This document shows positions 6,649 to 10,026 of a stretch of DNA of 10,026 nucleotides, in pieces. Under the pieces are notes generated by a model, which worked only from the letters and a program-made list of their open reading frames with translations, did no database searches and was not told the origin of the DNA. This DNA comes from Actinomycetes bacterium (GTDB lineage Bacteria > Actinomycetota > Actinomycetes > Propionibacteriales > Propionibacteriaceae). How positions within the stretch are numbered: position 1 is the first letter of the stretch; the number at the start of each line of letters is the position of its first letter. The stretch is from NCBI GenBank assembly GCA_023437345.1, contig JAEZGC010000271.1:1-10026 (forward strand). The letters run 5' to 3'. Both the position numbers and the translations under genes were made by a program.

Positions 6649-6709
6649 GCGTCCGAGTGTGCCATACAGGTTGCGTTAAGGAGAACTTAAGCTTGAAGTC
6701 GGCCGGCGG
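6649..6709 (-). promoter_or_regulatory. Short gap with AT-rich inverted repeat upstream of the SLT-domain gene
   Basis: This 61-base gap separates the PLDc_N gene from the SLT-domain gene. It holds a conspicuously AT-rich patch in otherwise GC-rich DNA: TTAAG (6676-6680), five bases, then CTTAA (6686-6690), a perfect five-base inverted repeat. On the minus strand this gives TTAAGT (6690-6685), an 18-base spacer and TATGGC (6666-6661), a weak promoter-like pair placing a transcript start just before the GTG at 6648. The repeat could be a regulator site or part of the promoter. A role as a transcription terminator is unlikely because the stem is so short and AT-rich. Confidence 0.3.
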
Positions 6710-6958
6710 TCACAGCCGACGCAGGAAGTCGGGGTCGTCGTCGGGTGCCTTCGGGGGCCGCTGCGACCGGCCGGAGGACTTCGTCGGGCGGCCGAACAGC
6801 AGCCACGCGAGGGCGCCGACCCCCGGCACGAGGATGATCGCCACCACCCACAACCAGCGCGGCATCACCCGGACGCGCAGCGGGTCGGCCTGCGCGACCT
6901 CCACGACGGCGTAGATCATCAACATGACGAGGATGACCACCGGCAGCACGCGACCCAT
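6710..6958 (-). CDS. PLDc_N-domain small membrane protein
   Basis: This 82-residue membrane protein carries the short domain found at the N-terminus of phospholipase D/cardiolipin synthases but here standing alone. There are two membrane helices, about 5-21 and 36-56. They enclose the conserved stretch PRWLWVVAIILVPGVG followed by AWLLFGRP, which defines PLDc_N. The 25-residue tail is charged and disordered-looking (KSSGRSQRPPK, DDDPDF). There is no HKD catalytic motif, so it is not an enzyme on its own; its function is unknown. Similar stand-alone genes are, to my recollection, often found next to men genes in actinomycetes, as here with menE. The ATG at 6958 has no ribosome site, but a TAGATT hexamer lies six bases upstream, consistent with a leaderless transcript. 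Confidence 0.85.
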   Translation of the reverse strand: MGRVLPVVILVMLMIYAVVEVAQADPLRVRVMPRWLWVVAIILVPGVGALAWLLFGRPTKSSGRSQRPPKAPDDDPDFLRRL

Positions 6959-6964
6959 GGCATA

Positions 6965-6970
6965 AATCTA
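6965..6970 (-). promoter_or_regulatory. Likely -10 of a leaderless promoter for the PLDc_N gene
   Basis: Read on the minus strand, TAGATT (6970 to 6965) matches TANNNT and is followed by exactly six bases before the ATG at 6958. Transcription would therefore begin at or within a base of the start codon. There is no Shine-Dalgarno sequence between the hexamer and the ATG. No good -35 is visible 16-18 bases upstream. Confidence 0.5.
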
Positions 6971-6985
6971 CCCGGGGGATCCACA

Positions 6986-6991
6986 TAGGGT
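6986..6991 (+). promoter_or_regulatory. Likely -10 of a leaderless promoter for menE
   Basis: TAGGGT matches TANNNT and is followed by six bases (GGGGGA) before the GTG at 6998, so the transcript would start at the initiation codon. The G-rich stretch could also be read as a poorly spaced ribosome site, which is the main alternative. No good -35 is visible. The geometry mirrors that of the divergent PLDc_N promoter. Confidence 0.45.
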
Positions 6992-6997
6992 GGGGGA

Positions 6998-8107
6998 GTG
7001 CAGCTGACCCCGCCGGACACCCTGGCCGCGGCCCTGGTGCCGGCGTTGTCGGGTGACCGGGTGGTGGCCCCGGTCCCGCCCGTCGCCGACGAGGTTCTGC
7101 TGGCGGCGCTGCGTCCGGACCTGCCCGTGACCGAGGCGGCGGCCGGGGTCGTGGTGACGACCTCGGGCTCAACTGGGACGCCGAGGGCTGTCGTGCTGTC
7201 GGCGGGCGCCATCCTGGCCTCCGCCGCCGCCACCCACGCCAGGCTCGGCGGCCCGGGCGACTGGGTCTGCGTGCTGCCCACTCACCACGTCGCGGGGCTG
7301 ATGACTGTCGCCCGCGCCGTGGCCGCCGACCGGGAGGTCTGCTTCGCCCGGCCTGACCTGAGCGACCTGCCGACGCCGGGCAGCCGCAGCTACCTCTCGG
7401 TGGTCGGCGCCCAGCTGTACCGGGCGGCCGCCGACCCCGGCCTGCTGGCCCGGCTGGCGCAGTACGCCGCGGTCCTGGTCGGTGGCTCGGCGGTCGCCGA
7501 ACACCTGCTCGAACAGGTGCGCGCCGCCGGTGTCCGACTCGTTCAGACCTACGGGATGACCGAGACCTGCGGCGGTTGCGTCTACGACGGCTACCCGCTG
7601 GACGGCGTCCGGGCGGGCATCGCCGACGGGCGGATCACGCTGTCCGGGCCGGTTGTCTTCAGCGGCTACCGGCTCGACCCCGACCTGACGGCGCAGGTGC
7701 TGCACGGCGACACCGTCTGGACCAGCGACCGCGGCGAGCTGGCCGACGGCCGGCTGCACGTCACCGGCCGGGTCGACGACGTGGTGATCAGCGGCGGGGT
7801 GAACGTGGACCTGGCCCAGGCGCAGCTGATCGTGGCCGAGGCCCTCGGGCCGCCGGAGGCCGGTGGACCGGTGCTGCTGGCGGTGCCCGACCCGCGGTGG
7901 GGGCAGCGGATCGTCGCCGTCACCACCGGTGCGCTGTCCCTGGCCGAACTCACCGCGCGGCTGAAGGGCAGGCTCGGGTCCGCCGCACTGCCGCGGGAGT
8001 TGCGCCGGTTGCCCGGGTTGGCGTACACACCGACTGGCAAGATCGACCGCCTGGCGCTGCAACGCGCCTGGCCGGCAGGGGAGGGGCACGATGGCGACCG
8101 CGGCTGA
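6998..8107 (+). CDS. menE: MenE, 2-succinylbenzoate-CoA ligase
   Basis: This enzyme activates o-succinylbenzoate to its CoA ester using ATP, the step before ring closure by MenB in menaquinone synthesis. It is a 369-residue acyl-adenylate-forming enzyme of the short actinobacterial MenE type (about 360 residues, against nearly 490 in Bacillus). The core motifs are all present: the phosphate-binding TTSGSTGTPR (54-63), QTYGMTET (183-190), the TSDRGE region (242-247), the hinge GRVDDVVISGG (257-267) and the catalytic lysine Lys348 in PTGKIDR. The N-terminal subdomain is reduced: the P-loop appears at residue 54, against well over 100 in longer family members. It starts with GTG at 6998 and its end overlaps menA by 17 bases. 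It is cytoplasmic and the first gene of the men run. Confidence 0.93.
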   Translation: MQLTPPDTLAAALVPALSGDRVVAPVPPVADEVLLAALRPDLPVTEAAAGVVVTTSGSTGTPRAVVLSAGAILASAAATHARLGGPGDWVCVLPTHHVAGLMTVARAVAADREVCFARPDLSDLPTPGSRSYLSVVGAQLYRAAADPGLLARLAQYAAVLVGGSAVAEHLLEQVRAAGVRLVQTYGMTETCGGCVYDGYPLDGVRAGIADGRITLSGPVVFSGYRLDPDLTAQVLHGDTVWTSDRGELADGRLHVTGRVDDVVISGGVNVDLAQAQLIVAEALGPPEAGGPVLLAVPDPRWGQRIVAVTTGALSLAELTARLKGRLGSAALPRELRRLPGLAYTPTGKIDRLALQRAWPAGEGHDGDRG

Positions 8108-8966
8108 GTGGCTCGAGGGCGCCCGCCCGCGGACCCTGCCCGCGGCCGTCTCCCCGGTGCTGGCCGGCTCCGGGGTCGCCTGGCACCACGGCGGCTTCGA
8201 CCCGCTGCTGGCGGCGCTGGCCGCCGTCGTGGCGCTCGCCCTGCAGGTCGGGGTGAACTACGCCAACGACTACTCCGACGGCGTCCGCGGCACCGACGCC
8301 GAGCGGGTCGGCCCGCTGCGGCTGGTCGGGTCCGGTGCCGCGAAGCCGGAGGCGGTCAAGCGGGCCGCGTTCGCCGCCTTCGGGCTGGCGGCGGTCGCCG
8401 GGCTGGTCATCGTCCTGCTCACCGGGTGGTGGTGGCTGCTGGCGGTCGGCGCGGCGGCGATCCTTGCCGCCTGGTTCTACACCGGCGGACCCCGGCCCTA
8501 CGGCTACGCCGGGCTCGGCGAGGTGTTCGTCTTCCTGTTCTTCGGCGTCGTGGCGGTGGCCGGCACGGTAGCCATCCAGCTCGGCCACGTCCCGGCGTCC
8601 GGCTGGTGGGCGGCGGTGGCCGTCGGCGCGCTGGCCTGCGCCCTGCTGGTGGTCAACAACCTGCGTGACCGCGACGGCGACCTGCTGGCCGGGAAGCGGA
8701 CGCTCGCCACCCGGCTCAGCGACCGCGGGACCCGCTGGCTGTACGCCGGCCTTGTGATGGCCGGCGGGATCGCGGTGCTCGGCGTCGCTGCCGCCAGCGA
8801 CTGGTGGGCGATGCTCGGTCTGCTGATGGTGCCGGTGATGGTCGGCCCGGTCGGCCGCGTCCTGGGCGGCGCGGAGGGCCAGGACCTGATCGGGGTGCTG
8901 CGCCGCACCGGGATCGGCGAACTCGTGTGCGCGGGAGGGCTGGCGGTCGGGCTGGTGGTCGCATGA
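8091..8966 (+). CDS. menA: MenA, 1,4-dihydroxy-2-naphthoate polyprenyltransferase
   Basis: This integral membrane UbiA-family enzyme of 291 residues attaches the isoprenoid tail to dihydroxynaphthoate, giving demethylmenaquinone. It opens with the MenA-typical WLEGARPRTLPAAVSPV (7-23). The first Asp-rich motif NDYSDGVRGTD is at 59-69 and the second, NNLRDRDGD, at 189-197; both bind Mg and the prenyl diphosphate. About eight or nine membrane helices are evident, including 38-56, 93-111, 113-130, 145-164, 171-188, 216-234 and 238-255. The C-terminal RRTGIGELVCAGGLAVGL is also family-typical. A strong ribosome site (AGGGGAGGGG, 8077-8086) lies within the end of menE, and the ATG at 8091 overlaps menE by 17 bases. 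The stop overlaps menC (ATGA). Confidence 0.95.
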   Translation: MATAAEWLEGARPRTLPAAVSPVLAGSGVAWHHGGFDPLLAALAAVVALALQVGVNYANDYSDGVRGTDAERVGPLRLVGSGAAKPEAVKRAAFAAFGLAAVAGLVIVLLTGWWWLLAVGAAAILAAWFYTGGPRPYGYAGLGEVFVFLFFGVVAVAGTVAIQLGHVPASGWWAAVAVGALACALLVVNNLRDRDGDLLAGKRTLATRLSDRGTRWLYAGLVMAGGIAVLGVAAASDWWAMLGLLMVPVMVGPVGRVLGGAEGQDLIGVLRRTGIGELVCAGGLAVGLVVA

Positions 8967-9925
8967 TCGAGGTCGCCGGCGTCTACGCGCTGCCGCTGCG
9001 CACCCGGTTTCGTGGCCTGACCGTCCGTCACGGGGTGCTGCTGCGCGGTCCGGCGGGCTGGGCAGAGTGGAGCCCGTTCGCCGAGTACACCCGCCCCGAG
9101 GTCGACGCCTGGGCGCTGGCCGCGCGCGAGGCGGCCGTCGACGGCTTCCCGGCCCCGGTCCGCGACCACGTCCCGGTGAACGTCACGGTGCCTGCCACCG
9201 ACCCGCAGACCGCGCACCGGATCGTCACCGGGTCGGGGTGCACCACGGCGAAGGTGAAGGTCGCCGAACGCGGCCAGTACTTCGCCGAGGACGTCGCCAG
9301 GGTGGAGGCGGTCCGGGACGCGCTGGGTCCGTCCGGCCGGTTGCGGATCGACGTCAACGGCGCCTGGAGCGTGCCGGACGCGCTGAGCCGGTTGCGGCTG
9401 CTGTCGCGGTTCGACCTCGAGTACGCCGAGCAGCCGTGCGCCGACGTGACCGACCTGGCGCGGCTGCGCCGCGAACTGGCCCGGCGGGGAGTCGACGTGC
9501 CGATCGCCGCCGACGAGTCGATCCGGCGCAGCGGCGACCCCGAACGGGTCGCCGCCCTCGAGGCTGCCGACATCGCCGTGCTCAAGGTGCAGCCGCTGGG
9601 CGGGGTGCGGCGCTGCCTGGAACTCGCCGACGCGCTCGGGCTGCCCGTGGTGGTGTCGTCGGCGCTGGAGAGCTCGGTAGGACTGCGGGCCGGCCTCGCG
9701 CTGGCCGCCTGCCTGCCCGAACTGCCCTACGCCTGCGGGCTCAACACCGCCGCGCTGCTGGCCGCCGACGTCACCACCGAGCCGCTGGTCGCCGCCGACG
9801 GCAGCATCGCCGTCCGCGAGGTGACGGTGAACGAGGCCGGCGCCTGGCGTGCCGACCCGGACACCGCAGGCTGGTGGCGTGACCGCTGGCTGGCGCTGCC
9901 CGAGCCGCTGCGGAGTCCCCGATGA
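8963..9925 (+). CDS. menC: MenC, o-succinylbenzoate synthase
   Basis: This cytoplasmic enolase-superfamily dehydratase of 320 residues converts SHCHC, the product of MenD and MenH, to o-succinylbenzoate. The two catalytic lysines are visible, Lys99 in AKVKV and Lys208 in AVLKVQPLGG. The Mg ligands are Asp130 (RIDVNGAW), Glu156 (YAEQPC) and Asp184 (AADES). The capping N-terminal domain and the barrel are complete and the length fits the short actinobacterial MenC type. The start at 8963 is the ATG inside the ATGA junction with menA. There is only weak purine content upstream, so translation is probably coupled to menA. Reading further upstream in frame would run through menA and is not credible. 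The stop overlaps the menD start. Confidence 0.94.
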   Translation: MIEVAGVYALPLRTRFRGLTVRHGVLLRGPAGWAEWSPFAEYTRPEVDAWALAAREAAVDGFPAPVRDHVPVNVTVPATDPQTAHRIVTGSGCTTAKVKVAERGQYFAEDVARVEAVRDALGPSGRLRIDVNGAWSVPDALSRLRLLSRFDLEYAEQPCADVTDLARLRRELARRGVDVPIAADESIRRSGDPERVAALEAADIAVLKVQPLGGVRRCLELADALGLPVVVSSALESSVGLRAGLALAACLPELPYACGLNTAALLAADVTTEPLVAADGSIAVREVTVNEAGAWRADPDTAGWWRDRWLALPEPLRSPR

Positions 9926-10026
9926 GCCGCTCCTGGGCGTGCTCGCAGGCTGTCGTCGCCCAGCTGCTGGCCGAGGGGGTCACCGACCTCGTGCTGGCGC
10001 CGGGCTCGCGATCGGCACCGCTGGCG
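9922..10026 (+). CDS. menD: MenD, SEPHCHC synthase, N-terminal fragment cut by window end
   Basis: Only the first 35 residues are in the window. They contain LLAEGVTDLVLAPGSRSAPLA, the start of the N-terminal thiamine-diphosphate domain of MenD, whose GSRSAPL motif is diagnostic. The full enzyme (normally about 550 residues) adds a succinic-semialdehyde unit from 2-oxoglutarate to isochorismate, the first committed step of menaquinone synthesis. A GGAG ribosome site (9912-9915) precedes the ATG, which sits in an ATGA overlap with menC, so the run menE-menA-menC-menD is one tight unit. The gene continues off the right edge; truncation here is a window effect, not a mutation. Confidence 0.93.
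   Translation, partial: MSRSWACSQAVVAQLLAEGVTDLVLAPGSRSAPLA

Noticed and set aside
6058..6690. Plus-strand frame opposite the SLT-domain gene
   Set aside because: Its composition is repetitive Gly/Arg/Val with no motif; the minus strand has a signal peptide and a catalytic-domain signature.

Overview
The window is high-GC DNA with dense, overlapping genes (four ATGA stop/start junctions), GTG starts alongside ATG, and actinobacterial-type protein families: a short MenE, a NarL-type regulator with a KEYLKRIR helix, a secreted SLT-domain protein and a PLDc_N membrane protein. This points to an actinomycete. A relative of Propionibacteriaceae is a guess from gene style, not something I can prove here.

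Layout. (1) Positions 20-231 hold a promoter-like -10, a textbook FMN riboswitch (36-161) and a GC-rich expression platform with several mutually exclusive helices. (2) Positions 232-2051 encode an ABC permease and a lipoprotein substrate-binding protein. With the FMN switch in front, these are best read as the riboflavin uptake system RibX-RibY; no ATPase gene is present in the window. (3) Positions 2085-6006 continue on the same strand with a PCMT-like methyltransferase, a dCMP-deaminase-like protein, a very large sensor kinase and its LuxR/NarL-type response regulator. The first three are joined by ATGA overlaps, and the kinase/regulator gap is 12 bases. (4) Positions 6046-6958 lie on the minus strand: a secreted lysozyme-like/SLT protein and, upstream of it, an 82-residue PLDc_N membrane protein. 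(5) Positions 6998-10026 are a tightly overlapped menaquinone cluster, menE-menA-menC-menD, with menD cut by the window end.

How it works together. The left part imports flavin under FMN control. The men cluster converts chorismate-derived intermediates to menaquinone: MenD (partial), MenC and MenE make succinylbenzoate and its CoA ester, and MenA prenylates the naphthoate after ring closure by MenB, which is not in the window. The two-component system between them has no visible target here.

Most notable points: a 746-residue kinase that looks like an internal duplication, with a complete kinase half followed by a second six-helix membrane domain and a degenerate kinase half; the riboswitch expression platform, whose predicted polarity differs between a terminator and a ribosome-site model; and a 39-base divergent intergenic region in which both genes have a TANNNT hexamer exactly six bases before the start codon, suggesting two leaderless transcripts. 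I saw no tRNA, rRNA, CRISPR, insertion sequence or phage gene. The only stretch of more than 200 bases without a gene is the riboswitch leader.
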